Positions 35,701 to 45,752 of a stretch of DNA of 64,000 nucleotides are shown piece by piece. Position 1 is the first letter of the stretch. Each line of letters begins with the position of its first letter. Source of the stretch: Tuctoria greenei (Eukaryota; Streptophyta; Magnoliopsida; Poales; Poaceae); contig JAYESD010000004.1 in the NCBI GenBank assembly GCA_036927565.1, positions 87,486,942 to 87,550,941 of the forward strand, read 5' to 3'. A program made the translations under genes and the position numbers. The notes under the pieces were generated by a model. That model was given only the letters and a program-made list of their open reading frames with translations, did no database searches and had not been told where the DNA came from.

Positions 35701-36705
35701 AACACGAACATCCAACTCGCCTTTTGCAAATCTTCTAGTCTCACTTAGACCCTGCAATGATTTGCAAGTGTGAATCATCGATCCGGTATCAAATACCCAT
35801 GATTCACTAGAAGATAATGCAATGTTAATTTCTATAACATTTATACCTGAAGCGGAAGTCTCACTTCCCTTCTTCTTCTTCATATCCTCCAAGTACTTCT
35901 TGCAGTTCCTAGACCAGTGTCCCTTACCATGACAGTGAAAGCATTCATCATTAGGAGAAGGGCCAGATTTGCCCTTTGGCTTAGACTTTGAGCTTGAGTG
36001 CTCATCGGGAACCTTTCCCTTGCCTTTGCCTTTAGGATGCGTCACACACTTCCTCTTTTTATTCTCCTTTTGCACCATCATCACATGAGTGGCATTTTTC
36101 TTAATGCTTTCTTCGGCTGTTTTAAGCATCCCATGCAATTCAGTCAAAGTTTTCTCCATGCCATTCATTTGAAAATTCAATATGAATGGCTCGTAGCTCG
36201 GTGGGAGCGACTGGAGAACAACGTCAATAGCCAGATCATCCTTGAGTTCAGAACCAAGTTTGCCCAAAGTTTCAATGTAACCAATCATCTTGATTACATG
36301 ATGGCTGACCGGGCTACCCTCCGCCAGCTTGCATGAGAACAAGGACTTTGAGATATTGTATCTTTCAGCTCTTGCTTGATTCTCAAACATTCCACGCAGT
36401 CCCTCAATCATAGAATAAGCATCTGTATGCTCATACTGTTTTTGCAGATCAGGGGACATAGTGGCAAGCATGAGGCAGCTTACATTAAGCGCATCATTGC
36501 AGTGCTTCGTATAAGCTCTACGTGCTGCATTAGTTGCATCAGCTGGGAGGTCATCAGGGTAAGGCTGCAGAAGAACGTACTCGGTTTTCTCTTGCCTGAG
36601 AACGATTCTCAGGTTGCGGTACCAATCGATAAAGTTAGCTCCATTGAGCTTTTCGTTTTCAAGCACAGATCGCAAATTGAAACCGGAATTGTTACTAGCA
36701 GACAT
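32740..36705 (-). CDS. gag-pol: copia gag-pol polyprotein, intact, 1321 aa
   Basis: Single uninterrupted frame from ATG (MSASNNSGFNLRS) to stop. Gag capsid-like (UBN2-type) domain covers about residues 20-235. A CCHC zinc knuckle (CFHCHGKGHWSRNC) is at 255-268. The protease DTG is at 306-308. The integrase zinc finger uses H443, H448, C474 and C477, and the catalytic core D504, D567 and E603. Reverse transcriptase covers about 830-1070, with YVDD at 995-998. RNase H has TDAS near 1168, TTETEY at 1207-1212 and YCDNSG near 1247. All key residues are present, so the element could encode active protein. Copia sublineage is not assigned. No frameshift separates gag from pol. Confidence 0.95.
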   Translation of the reverse strand: MSASNNSGFNLRSVLENEKLNGANFIDWYRNLRIVLRQEKTEYVLLQPYPDDLPADATNAARRAYTKHCNDALNVSCLMLATMSPDLQKQYEHTDAYSMIEGLRGMFENQARAERYNISKSLFSCKLAEGSPVSHHVIKMIGYIETLGKLGSELKDDLAIDVVLQSLPPSYEPFILNFQMNGMEKTLTELHGMLKTAEESIKKNATHVMMVQKENKKRKCVTHPKGKGKGKVPDEHSSSKSKPKGKSGPSPNDECFHCHGKGHWSRNCKKYLEDMKKKKGSETSASGINVIEINIALSSSESWVFDTGSMIHTCKSLQGLSETRRFAKGELDVRVGNGAKVAVIAVGTYHLSLPSGLVLELNNCYCIPTLSKNIISCSCLEEVDGYEIVIKNKCCSIYYNNIFYAQCPLVNGLYVLDLEDKTICNINTKMARHNDLSPTFIWHCRLGHINEKRIQKLHKDGLLSSFDFESLDTCESCLFGKMTKAPFTGQSERATDLLGLIHTDVCGPMSSIAKGGFQYFITFTDDFSRYGYVYLMRHKSESFEKFKEFQNEVQNRLGKTIKFLRSDRGGEYLSHEFYDHLKQCGIVPQLTPPGTPQWNGVSERRNRTLLDMVRSMMSQADLPLSFWGYALETVAFTLNRVPTKSVEKTPYEMWTGKRPGLSFLKVWGCDVYVKRLTSDKLTPKSDKCFFVGYPRETKGYYFYNKAEGKVFTAHNGVFLEKEFLSKGVSGSKVHLEEIQEIPENVSTPTDPIQDVQDVVQPVDETPAPRRSTRVRRATEKLMLLTTEQHDMVLLDNNEPTTYTEAMMGPDSEKWLGAMESEIESMHENQVWNLVDPIEGVRPIDCRWIFKKKTDMDGNVHIYKARLVAKGFKQIQGVDYDETFSPVAMLKSVRILLAIAAYFDYEIWQMDVKTAFLNGSLTEDVYMTQPEGFVDPKNASKICKLQKSIYGLKQASRSWNLHFDEVIKGFGFIKNVEEPCIYKKFSGSTHVFLVLYVDDILLIGNDIPMLDDVKSSLRKSFSMKDLGEATYILGIKIYRDRSKRLIGLSQDTYIDKILNRFNMQDSKKGFLPMSHGITLSKSQCPSTPNEQKRMRAIPYASAIGSIMYAMLCTRPDVSYALSITSRYQSDFGEAHWTIVKNILKYLRRTKDAFLVFGGEEELVVKGYTDASFQTDKDDSRSQSGFLFCLNGGAVSWKSSKQDTVADSTTETEYIAASEAAKEAVWIRKFVSELGVVPSAFSPVDLYCDNSGAIAQAKEPRSHKRSKHILQRYHLIREIIDRGDVKICKVHTDLNIADPLTKPLPQSKHEAHTRSMGIRYLHQ

Positions 36706-38040
36706 GATCTACAATAGAAAATAAATATGCAAGGTTTAGCACTATGTTATGTACCAATCTTCTATTAGCAGATTAATAAAAGATATTACCACTATATTAT
36801 CATCGTCTTCCCTCTAACGATATATAGTGGTTCAAGATCCATATTCACTAATTCCTAGTGAGCTTTGGCTTCACGGCTAGGAAAATAGTGGCATAGGTAA
36901 ACAACAATTGTTAATCATATCCCTATATGACTCTTGTTTGTTGGGTGACATCCAATGCCCCGGCTCCCAACTCTATGCCATAAAGCCCAAAACCGTTTTG
37001 ATAGCTTTGTTGAGTAAACCAACACTATGCATGTGAATGTCCAACATTCACCCTATGAATTATGATAGATGATGATACTTTGCTTTGGCAAACCTACCAC
37101 ACAACGATCAAAATAACATAGGTGCAGCTATTGGTAAATGGCATCAAATGCTCAACTTTTGTGAGGGAAGCTATTCTATCATGACAAAACATCCACCATA
37201 TGAAGAGCATGAAAAGAAAGTAATAAGCATCACAGGCATATGATAATATCACATTGTGAATAGTATGACCTTTAGAACCATAATGGTCTCCATCGCCATG
37301 GTTCCATTAAGATCTGAGCTGCCATGCCTCCCTTCTTGTGGTGATCTCCATCTCCACCATGCTTGAAGACATCTCCATGATAATAAAAGAAGCTAATACA
37401 ACTAATAGCTACCAAATAAATTACAAGAGAGATCAAGCATCACAGGTCGACACGCAGGTCGTTATACAATTATGTGACAACCTCAACCCGGTTGTGTTAA
37501 TTTTGCAGCACGCAGGCCGCACGAATATTACACACAGATTATCACATCACATTAGGCCATACCATTCACATCATTCCCTGCAAAAACGAGTTAAGCGTAG
37601 AACGGTTTCTAGCGCAAAACGGTATTATGTAATCGCTATAGCAGAGCGGGTTTCAGGGCAGCGCCCTGAACACCAAACGGAATTACATAGATCGCATCTA
37701 TGAAATCACTATGAAAATCTCATCGGATTGATCAAATCACCCCGAATCCGAGACATTCAGAATGTCTCAAATTTTCAATGTGATCGGTTATTCATGAGTA
37801 GATCGCGACTCATGACCGTGGTCTGTTGGCTCAATCTGTTAGCTATGTACGCGATTAGTCCCGATGGTGATTCCAGCCGGTAGGGACAGGTTGCGCACAC
37901 AGCAGAGAAGGAGCACGAACTGACCCTTTAGTCATATACGATCGCAATCTACTCTAACCAATTCCAAACCCCAAAAACCGTGCGAAAAATTCATCGTATG
38001 AACATGTCTGCAGTAGATCCAGACCAAAAACTACGCAAGT
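36706..38040 (-). other. copia leader between primer site and gag
   Basis: About 1.3 kb without a supported gene. The leader is long for a copia element. Only short chance frames are seen. Confidence 0.65.
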
Positions 38041-38054
38041 CGGCTCTGATACCA
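38041..38054 (-). other. copia primer binding site
   Basis: On the minus strand TGGTATCAGAGCCG, one base from the 5' LTR. It matches the canonical plant site for initiator tRNA-Met. Confidence 0.93.
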
Positions 38055-38055
38055 C

Positions 38056-38562
38056 TGTTAGGAAATCAGCGGTAAGCTACTCTAGCAACTCTACCGCATC
38101 ACCCAGGAAACATGCGAGTACAGAGGTCATGGATCGTTACCACTAGACGCGCAGCGCAGCGGAACGTTGATGCGCGTCGGTGTAAGGGAAGTAGACGATC
38201 TCGTTCGTCTTCTCCTCGTCCTCATCACAGCAGCAGGTAGACGATCACGATCGTCGTAGCCGATCAGCACAGCAGTAGCAGCAACGCCTCCACGGAGTCC
38301 ACACGTACGGAGAGGAACGCCGTGCACCGGTGTGCTAGCACCGCGTGCGCGGTAAGTGTCTCGGCGTGAGGCCTGCGAGGGGTGGCGGCTAGGGCTGTCA
38401 CGTGGTGGGATGATTAGCCCCTAACCCTACCTCTCATATTTATAGGCGTACTAATGGGCTTTTAGGTCGCAGACCCATTAGTACCCTAATTGCTTATGGA
38501 TCAAATATCCAATAGGCCTGAACCCGAATTGTTATGATTGCCTCTTGGGCACATCACCAACA
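38056..38562 (-). repeat. copia 5' LTR
   Basis: TGTTAGGAAATC...CATCACCAACA on the plus strand, 507 bp, followed by taaac. Minus-strand TATA box at 38437-38444. Confidence 0.94.
38437..38444 (-). promoter_or_regulatory. TATA box of the copia 5' LTR
   Basis: TATAAATA on the minus strand (TATTTATA on plus). It is identical in the other LTR at 31670-31677. Confidence 0.7.
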
Positions 38563-39060
38563 TAAACTTCTTCCCTTGCAATGAAATTTTTAATAGTTCT
38601 AGTCTTTCTAAGGTACCTTGAAAATTCCCATGGACCTTGAATTGAGATTGAGGTTATTTTAGTCTTGCACTCTATAAATGAGATTAAAATCACCAAGTGT
38701 AAGCCATGGAGCAGGAGGTTGAGGTTGTTGGCTTTCTAACTCGAGCAAGAAAGCACTATTCAGAGATTCCTCTGTTAGACCATAAACCACTGTCATGCGA
38801 AAAGGAAGGCGCTGCTTGCCGAGGCTTAACTGTCAAGGACAACATAAACTGACCTTGATGTATGTTCTGGATACCAACTGCCTGAGAATTCCATGCTACT
38901 GCAATCCCTCCTCTGGTCCCTACTGTAGGCTGTGCCATGAGCCCCGCATACAGAGGGATGAGATTCTCTAATTGCTTTGCATGATCAAAGATGGCCAATT
39001 TAGTCTCTTGGCCGACTGATTAAGGGTGCTGAGAGCCTCCCTCTTGTCTGGGCAGTTTAG
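38563..39060 (-). pseudogene. LINE ORF2 endonuclease region
   Basis: In broken frames the minus strand reads a start like NVGVLNCPDKREALSTLNQ, then GTRGGIAVAWNS and FMLSLTVK, and near 38684-38705 LGDFNLIY. These match the order of L1-type apurinic endonuclease blocks. It continues the LINE interrupted by the copia element at 31289-38562. Confidence 0.8.
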
Positions 39061-39694
39061 AACTCCAACGTTCCACGAAAATATTGACGGAAGATTATAC
39101 ATCTTGAACAATGATCCCACTGCAACTGATTAAATTGAGACAAGACATGAAGCTTCCATCCGATACAACATAGATAAAGGATCGGAGGTTACAAGAGAGA
39201 ACAATACCAGCATGGAACACCTTCGAAACACTCCTATATCGGCTCATAGAGATCCTCACAGTAACCCAAGACGGACCTCTACAGCCCCTTCCACAGACAA
39301 AAACATGACATATGGACTTAGATAATTTAAAACAATTGACAAACACTCTAGTCTTCAAAGGGGGGAGTTACACCACCACCGCCATGGCCAACGACTCTGG
39401 ATCTCCAGAGGCGATGGCCTGCGATGCAGCAAGTGTCTTAGGATCATCAATGTGGAGCGCCTTGCAAATTACTTCAATAGCTTGATGAGGGAGAGGGCCC
39501 TTGAAGAGGTACAAATACTTTGTGATCGCCTCCCCCCAACCCCGCCCCCCCATCGGATCATCTTCTGGTACCAAATCCATCTTTATGATCAGCTGTTTAG
39601 TGGCGCGGAAGGCAGTGGGGATAATGGATTTGTTGGATGCTTGTCGCCCACTCTTCCGAGAAGGTTCAGTGGAGGCTGAGCGCGCCTTGGGATT
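39061..39694 (-). pseudogene. LINE 5' part, ORF1-like remnant
   Basis: The minus-strand frame 39580-39368 (MDLVPEDDPMGGRGWGEAIT...) and a following Cys-rich frame lie just upstream of the endonuclease, where the end of ORF1 and the inter-ORF spacer are expected. I do not recognise the protein with certainty. The stretch ends at the X-3 LTR. Confidence 0.5.
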
Positions 39695-40185
39695 TGTTGA
39701 TATTTCCTATGCACTACTAACAAATCATTATAGCAATGGTGCAAGAAATGCTTGTTGATAGTTCCTAAATCACAGATATAAATCCGCAAGCGCACTGAAT
39801 CTATCGATGTAGCATTTACCCTTTAGAGTATTCCCAAAGGGTGTCATTTATATTTTCCCAAAGGAAGGCTGGATGGAGAGGCTTGGTTGGTCCAGGTAGG
39901 GTTCTAGCAAGGATGGATAATGGATAATTCGAGGTAGTGTGACACACACGTGAGCATTCTAGCCTAAATGGGTAAATGAGGTAAAGAAGGACTAGGCTAC
40001 GAGTTAGGTAGATACTCCTACTGTACTTTTAATGTACATATACATAGCCTAGGTTAGTTACTAATAATCATATCAATTATGAACTATCATGCTAAGTGGA
40101 TTAACACATCGGGCACGGGTTTACCCCTTGCAACACTAGGACGACACTCACGAAGAGCCTGTGCATAGCTAAACATGGAGGATTA
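39695..40185 (-). repeat. X-3: family X LTR, 3' portion
   Basis: The minus strand ends ATATCAACA at 39695 and matches X-1 closely from about 21090 to 25869, without the LTR Y insertion. It gives the empty site for LTR Y. It is interrupted at 40185 by the gypsy-2 LTR (flank gatta); its remainder lies beyond the window. Confidence 0.85.
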
Positions 40186-41676
40186 TGTGACACCCGATTC
40201 CGAAAATGAACCAAGCGTAATGCATATGTGTGCCCAGGATGTTTAACACACATACACAAGTGATTCAAAAACAATAAACATATACAAAACATGTCTTGAA
40301 TAATAATTCTAATAATAGTACCTTTTTACAAACCAGATAGTCTCGAATACAATCTCTAAGGAAATTGCAGCGGAAAAACAGTAAACACTAAGGCTCCAAC
40401 TCCATAGTAAAGTTTGACGGTAACATGCGCGCCTAGAACTCCTCAAAGACCTCCTGGTACTCCACTTGGTCGCTTGCATATGGATTTGGTGGGAGAATAG
40501 CAAGGGTGAGCACATGTCATACTGAGCAAGTGTGGAAAAGTATGACATGTAGCTTAAACAAGGAATAGTAATTAACAATGGCTAATTGCATAAATGTACT
40601 TTCAAAATAGTTGAAAATGCAATATTATAATCATTAAGTGTGGTCCTTTTTATATAACCCATCTAAGATCAATTTAACCTTAAATAACCAATACTAGCAA
40701 TAATAAACCTTATCCAACTCATAACATATCATTTGTCTCAAATTCATCAATTCCATATACCAAAGCCAATTAATTAACCAATACCAACTCCTGACTCAAA
40801 TCTAGCCATTGAACCATGTTTAAGTCCAAATTCTAACCATGTGAGGGTCAAGGTTGCTCATGACCAGGAGCACTATCATGATAGTTTTGGACGCACTCTG
40901 CAAAGGTGTACCACTTTACCCACAAGTTCGTGATTTCATCACCTTTCGATGACTAAGGAATCTCAATTATGTTGTCTCACACGTTGTTAGGTGTGTGGCC
41001 AAGAGATCACAAAATAGCCTTCACAAAGTGATTACTAGCCTATTTAGACCCCACTGAGGTTTCATCGGTGTTAATGTCTCCAACTGAGCACATCCAACCA
41101 AGGGCCCCCTCTTGAGCCATTTTGGTCCCAGGGTAGTCCCACCAATCTCTACTAACCCATCCGACTGCCCATTCCTAGAGCATTCTTAATGGTCCAAATA
41201 GTACTAACAATACACTAATTAGTCACCTAAGCCGCACCCATACTTGGCCCTGTGGTGGCACTGTAAATCTAGGATGGTCGCTCCACGAATCGGTCCTTAG
41301 ATCTAAAGCAAGCAAAACAGCCAAAACAGTCCAAGCCATTCCACATATTCAACTTGCTTAGATCCCTAGGAACCATGTTGCTAAAAGGTCATTATTACCA
41401 ATTCTCATCATTCATGTGTTCAATAGTTCATAATTAAGCCATTTGATTGTTCCCAAACCCAATTGAGCATTGTGAAGCAAAAGCGTAAAATACCCTTATC
41501 GACTCTCTACATAGTGTTCAAGCGACAAGGGTGATCATACAAACTAGTAAACTCCTAAAATTGGGTTTTCCCATCGATTTTGACACAAACATGCAGTATT
41601 GCAAACAAAACCTTTAAACCAGGATAAATATGGTCAAGGACACTTGCCTTGCTTCGGAGCTTGATTTGGATCATAG
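40186..41676 (-). repeat. LTR-D: gypsy-2 3' LTR, 3' portion
   Basis: Starts TGTGACACCC on the plus strand, so the LTR reads from right to left. It aligns with the gypsy-1 LTRs and is interrupted at 41676 by LTR-E, with flank catag. No gene. Confidence 0.88.
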
Positions 41677-43820
41677 TGTGACACCCGGGTCCAAAAATGA
41701 ACCAAGTGCAGTATATGTGTGCCCAGGACGTTCAACACACATACACAAGTGCATCACAAACGATATACAGAAAATTACCACAGTTCAAATTATTATGTAA
41801 ATACTTTTATTACACAACTCATTATCCTCGAATAAAAGCTCTAATGAATATTAATGACAAGTTTGAACTAATGCAGTGGAAATACTCTAATTAAGCAACT
41901 AAGCAAATAGGGTATAGCGCAGCTCCAGTCAACACCACAGCAAAGCTGACGGTAGACACGGCCTAGAACTCTGCATTAACCTGACCTGCAACTGTTGGTG
42001 GGGAAATTGCAAGAGTGAGTGCATGTCGTACTCAGCAATAGTGAAAAGTATCACATGTAGTTGATACAAATGACGAATATAATAATGGCTATGTGCTGAA
42101 AAGTACATCAAAACATTTGAAGAGCAGTATATTATATGTATGTAAAGTAAACCCTTCATAAACCATGTAACTGTCATAATACCAGTCCATATTTCATTAC
42201 CATCATACAAATTCCAGATCCCTAATTAACATTAGCCTTATCCATTGCCATAAACCATGATCCAATTCATAACCAGTACCAAACCATCCCAAATCCCAAT
42301 TTCCCTCTAATCATGTAGGTCATCCAGGTGCTCTTAATTGGGAGCACGACTATCATGATAGTTTTTAAGACACTCTGCAGATGTTGTACCGCTTTACCCA
42401 CGTGTTTGTGATTTCATCACCTTTCAGTGACTAGAACCTCAATTATGCCGTCTCACAATTCTGTCGGTGTGTGGCCAAGAAATCACAAAATAGCCTGTAC
42501 AAAGGGATTACTAGTCTATTTAGACCCCACTGAGGTTTCACCGATGGCAATTTCTCCAACTGAGCACGTTTCAACCAAGGGACCCCTCTTGAGCCATTCG
42601 GATCCCAGGGTAGTCCCACCAATCATCAAAAACCCAATCCTACTACCCCTTCCCGAGCATCCTACATGGTTCAAACAGCACTGGCAAAGCCCTAATTAAT
42701 CATCTTCGCCGCACCCATACTTGGCCTCGTGCTAGCACTGTAGTCCTAGCTTATTCTCGCATGAACCGGTCCTTAGATCGAAAGCAAGCAACCACCATAA
42801 CATCCAACCCATCCACGTACAAGGCTTGCTTAGGTCACCCATTACCATATCATATTAACCAGTTCATGTTAACCATAATCTCACAAATGAATAATTAACT
42901 TAAGTGGTATAGTTTTTTTCCCATCCCAATTAATTAAGCAAAGCAAAAAAGTAAAAAGCCCATCCCGACTCTCTACCATGAATTACAAGTGACAGGGTGG
43001 TCAAACAGGGCTAGTAAACTTTCTATCATAGGACTTCCCATCAAATTGACACAAGCATGCAATTTTGCAAAAAATAAACATTTATTTTAAAAATAGGATC
43101 AATATGTTCAAGGACACTTGTCTTGCTCTTGAGATGGGTTTGGGTCAAAGCCCTCAAACTCTTGGTGCTGGAGATCCTCCGCAACGCTCTCTAGCGTAAA
43201 TCCATCTAAACTGCACAACGATCATACAAACAAACATTACAGTCAGTAGATGCACATATATTACTCAAGATGACATGACATGCATGATTAATGAAAATGC
43301 AAGGCAAAACTAGTTAATAAGTTGCCTTTAATGTTTATTAATCAATCATAATGGTTATTAACAAGTCTTCACAAGTTTCTAGTTGATTCGATCAAATTTT
43401 AGAATTAATTCAACACAATTTAGCCAGGAAAATTAGACTAGTCCGCTGGGGGCCGGACAAGTCCGCTCTTCGCAGAACTAGCGGACTAGGGTTTTTTAGA
43501 TCGACGTGAATTTGGAGAAACGAGGTTGAATTCATGTAAGGAAAAGTAAGTAGAAGGTATGCCAGGTGTTTAGGGCTCCGATGAATCAAGGGATTTGGAG
43601 GCAACACTTGGATCTTGACGATCTAGGGTTGATGTAGAACTTAAAGGTGAGTTGGCGAAGTAGAACGAAACTTGATGGAGATCTTGACCCTCTTTCTTTC
43701 CTCCTCCTCTTCTTCTTGCTCTAGATCTCCTTCTCCCTCCTTAGTGGTGGCTATTCACAAGCTAGGGTTTGGGTGTGGTGGAAAAGTGGCAAATAGATGT
43801 CAAGCCAAGGGGTGGGTTTG

Positions 43821-43828
43821 TTTATATA
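43821..43828 (-). promoter_or_regulatory. TATA box of LTR-E
   Basis: TATATAAA on the minus strand, about 170 bp from the dyad cluster as in the other family LTRs. Confidence 0.65.
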
Positions 43829-43996
43829 GGGGTGAAGGGCTAGGGTTGGGTGGATTTCGAGTTTGAGATGACTAGGGTTGGTTTGGAGTCCCACATGGGC
43901 TTTAAAAGAGTTAGGCACGACGTCCCTTGGCCCACTTAACGTAAAACCCAAGAAACAAGTCGTGAAAGAAAAGATCAACTCGGAGTCGCGATTTAC

Positions 43997-44356
43997 CGGA
44001 CAAGTCCAAAAAGGTCGGACTAGTCCAAAGTTAGACAGAGAGATATCGGACAAGACCGAACTAGACATCAGACAAGTCTGAACTTATCGAGAGGGGAAAA
44101 ACAGACAAGTCTGGCCAAAATTGGACAAGTCCGACTTTAGTCAGAGGGGAAAACGGACAAGTCCGCTGGAATACCGGACAAGTCCAGGGACTTAGCAAAA
44201 TTTCCAAGGAATTGGAATATCGGACTTGTACGCATAGGACCGGACAAGTCCCAAAGTGTTCAGGGACAAAAAGAGACTAGTTCGCACCAAAATGGACAAG
44301 TCCGATGGAAGTTAGAGAGAAATCGGACTAGTCTGCACATAAATCGGACTAGTCCG
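43997..44356. repeat. dyad cluster in LTR-E U3
   Basis: At least ten CGGAC-N2-GTCCG-like copies, many with one or two changes. The pair 44324/44345 is 21 bp apart. Both ACAAGT and ACTAGT cores occur. Confidence 0.8.
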
Positions 44357-45130
44357 CACTTCCTAGAACTCTTAAGTGCAGTTTTGATTCTTATTCATTT
44401 TAAACTTGTTCCTTTTCATGTTGCATAATGTTAAACATATTAAATGACAGATGTGGGGCATGATGCATGAAAAATGAGGGTGTTACACAAAGGCTTCGAA
44501 ACTCTTGTTCTGCAGGTCCTCAAAAGCACTCTCTACAACAATTCCTTCTATTCTGAGTGACAAACATTCAAAACACACAATTCAATCAAATAATGCTCAT
44601 ATAGTACTCAATATGCCACGACATGCATGATTATTGCAATTGTGAGGTAAAACTTGTTAATGAATTTCTAATAATGTTTACTAACTAGTTACAATAGTTT
44701 ATAACAAGTTCAAAATTTATTCGAGTCAATTTGGCTATTTTACACATCCAGACACCTGACTAGTCGACTTTTAGGGACCAGACTAGTCCGCAGTACGCAG
44801 ACTACGAAATTAGGGTTTTTCTGATTTGCATGAATTATGTTTGAATTGATGTATAATCTTGGATGTGGAGAGTATACCATGTGTTTAGGGATCCAAAGAT
44901 CAAGAATTGGACATGAGACTTGGATCTTGGCGATCAGGGTTGATGAATATGAGTTGATGGAGCTTTATTGATGAAAATCATCAATTCATCGAAAAGTCGA
45001 TGAAGATCGATCTTGGTTGGCCATTCTCCCTCTTATATTTGCTTCTGGACTTGATCTTGATGTCGGCAACAAGGCAAAAGTGGCAGCAAGGGTTTCCAAT
45101 TGGGGTGGAGAGGTGTGGGGTATTGGGTTG

Positions 45131-45138
45131 TTTATATA
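45131..45138 (-). promoter_or_regulatory. TATA box of LTR-D
   Basis: TATATAAA on the minus strand, in the family position. Confidence 0.65.
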
Positions 45139-45309
45139 GGGGTATAGAGTTAGGGTTTTGAGGTGGATTCCAAGTGAATTTTTGTGGGGGACATGTAGGG
45201 TGCTGTGGTGGGGTCCACTTGGGCTCCTCTAAGGTTGGGCACAAAGTTCTTGGGCCCAAATAAGGCAATTACCCAAAAACAAATCATGGAGAAATAACAG
45301 AATCCGAGT

Positions 45310-45620
45310 TGGTTTCTGCAGGCGGGACTATTCCGCAGTATGGACCGAACTAGTCTGTTAGGCAAAAAAGAGAAATCGGACAAGCCGACCGGACAAGTCC
45401 GTGGATCATCAGAGAGAAATCGGACTAGTCTACACTTTACACCGGACAAGTCTGGACTCTGAAGAAACTGTCTTTTCTGAATGACAATGGGGACACCGAA
45501 CTAGTCCCGGGTCATGGCTGGACAAGTCCATACTTCTGAAGAAAACTTATTTTTCTCTGAAACAGAAAGGGAATAACGGACTAGTCCAGTGTTCAGACCG
45601 GACAAGTTCGCACCCTGACA
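45310..45620. repeat. dyad cluster in LTR-D U3
   Basis: Several CGGACAAGTCCG-like and CGGACTAGTCCG-like copies, for example near 45376-45405, 45419 and 45578. Most have one or two substitutions. Confidence 0.7.
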
Positions 45621-45739
45621 GATCAAAACTTCAATTTTAAGACTAAATTCATTTTAATCTTGTTCCTTTTTACATGGATTAAGGTAAACATGTATGAGGA
45701 TGTATGGAATACATTATTCATGAAAATGATGGTGTTACA

Positions 45740-45752
45740 AACCTACTCCCCT
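45740..45752 (-). other. gypsy-2 polypurine tract
   Basis: The minus strand reads AGGGGAGTAGGTT beside the LTR start, the same as in gypsy-1. Confidence 0.8.

Larger units (their letters stand above)
31289..38562 (-). mobile_element. Young, apparently complete Ty1/copia element
   Basis: Two 507 bp LTRs, a primer site, one uninterrupted gag-pol frame and a purine-rich tract. The flanks are perfect 5 bp duplications, taaac (31284-31288 and 38563-38567). The LTRs differ at 8 of 507 positions by my alignment (seven transitions, one transversion), about 98.4% identity. At the commonly used grass rate of 1.3e-8 per site per year this is roughly 0.6 million years. It sits inside the LINE. Confidence 0.95.
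41677..44487 (-). mobile_element. LTR-E: solo LTR of the Tekay family
   Basis: TGTGACACCC...GGTGTTACA on the plus strand, 2811 bp, flanked by catag and caaag (four of five bases equal). It has no internal sequence. It lies in the LTR of its own family. TATA at 43821-43828 (minus), dyads at 43434/43454 and about 43997-44356. Confidence 0.88.
44488..45739 (-). repeat. LTR-D: gypsy-2 3' LTR, 5' portion
   Basis: Continues LTR-D after LTR-E and ends ggtgttaca at 45739, next to the polypurine tract. TATA at 45131-45138 (minus). Dyads, some degenerate, at about 45310-45620. Confidence 0.88.

Noticed and set aside
37338..37703. 121-residue plus-strand frame in the copia leader
   Set aside because: Opposite strand to the element, no domain; chance frame.
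38041..38057. tRNA gene fragment
   Set aside because: Only the short primer-site complement to initiator tRNA-Met next to an LTR; no cloverleaf.
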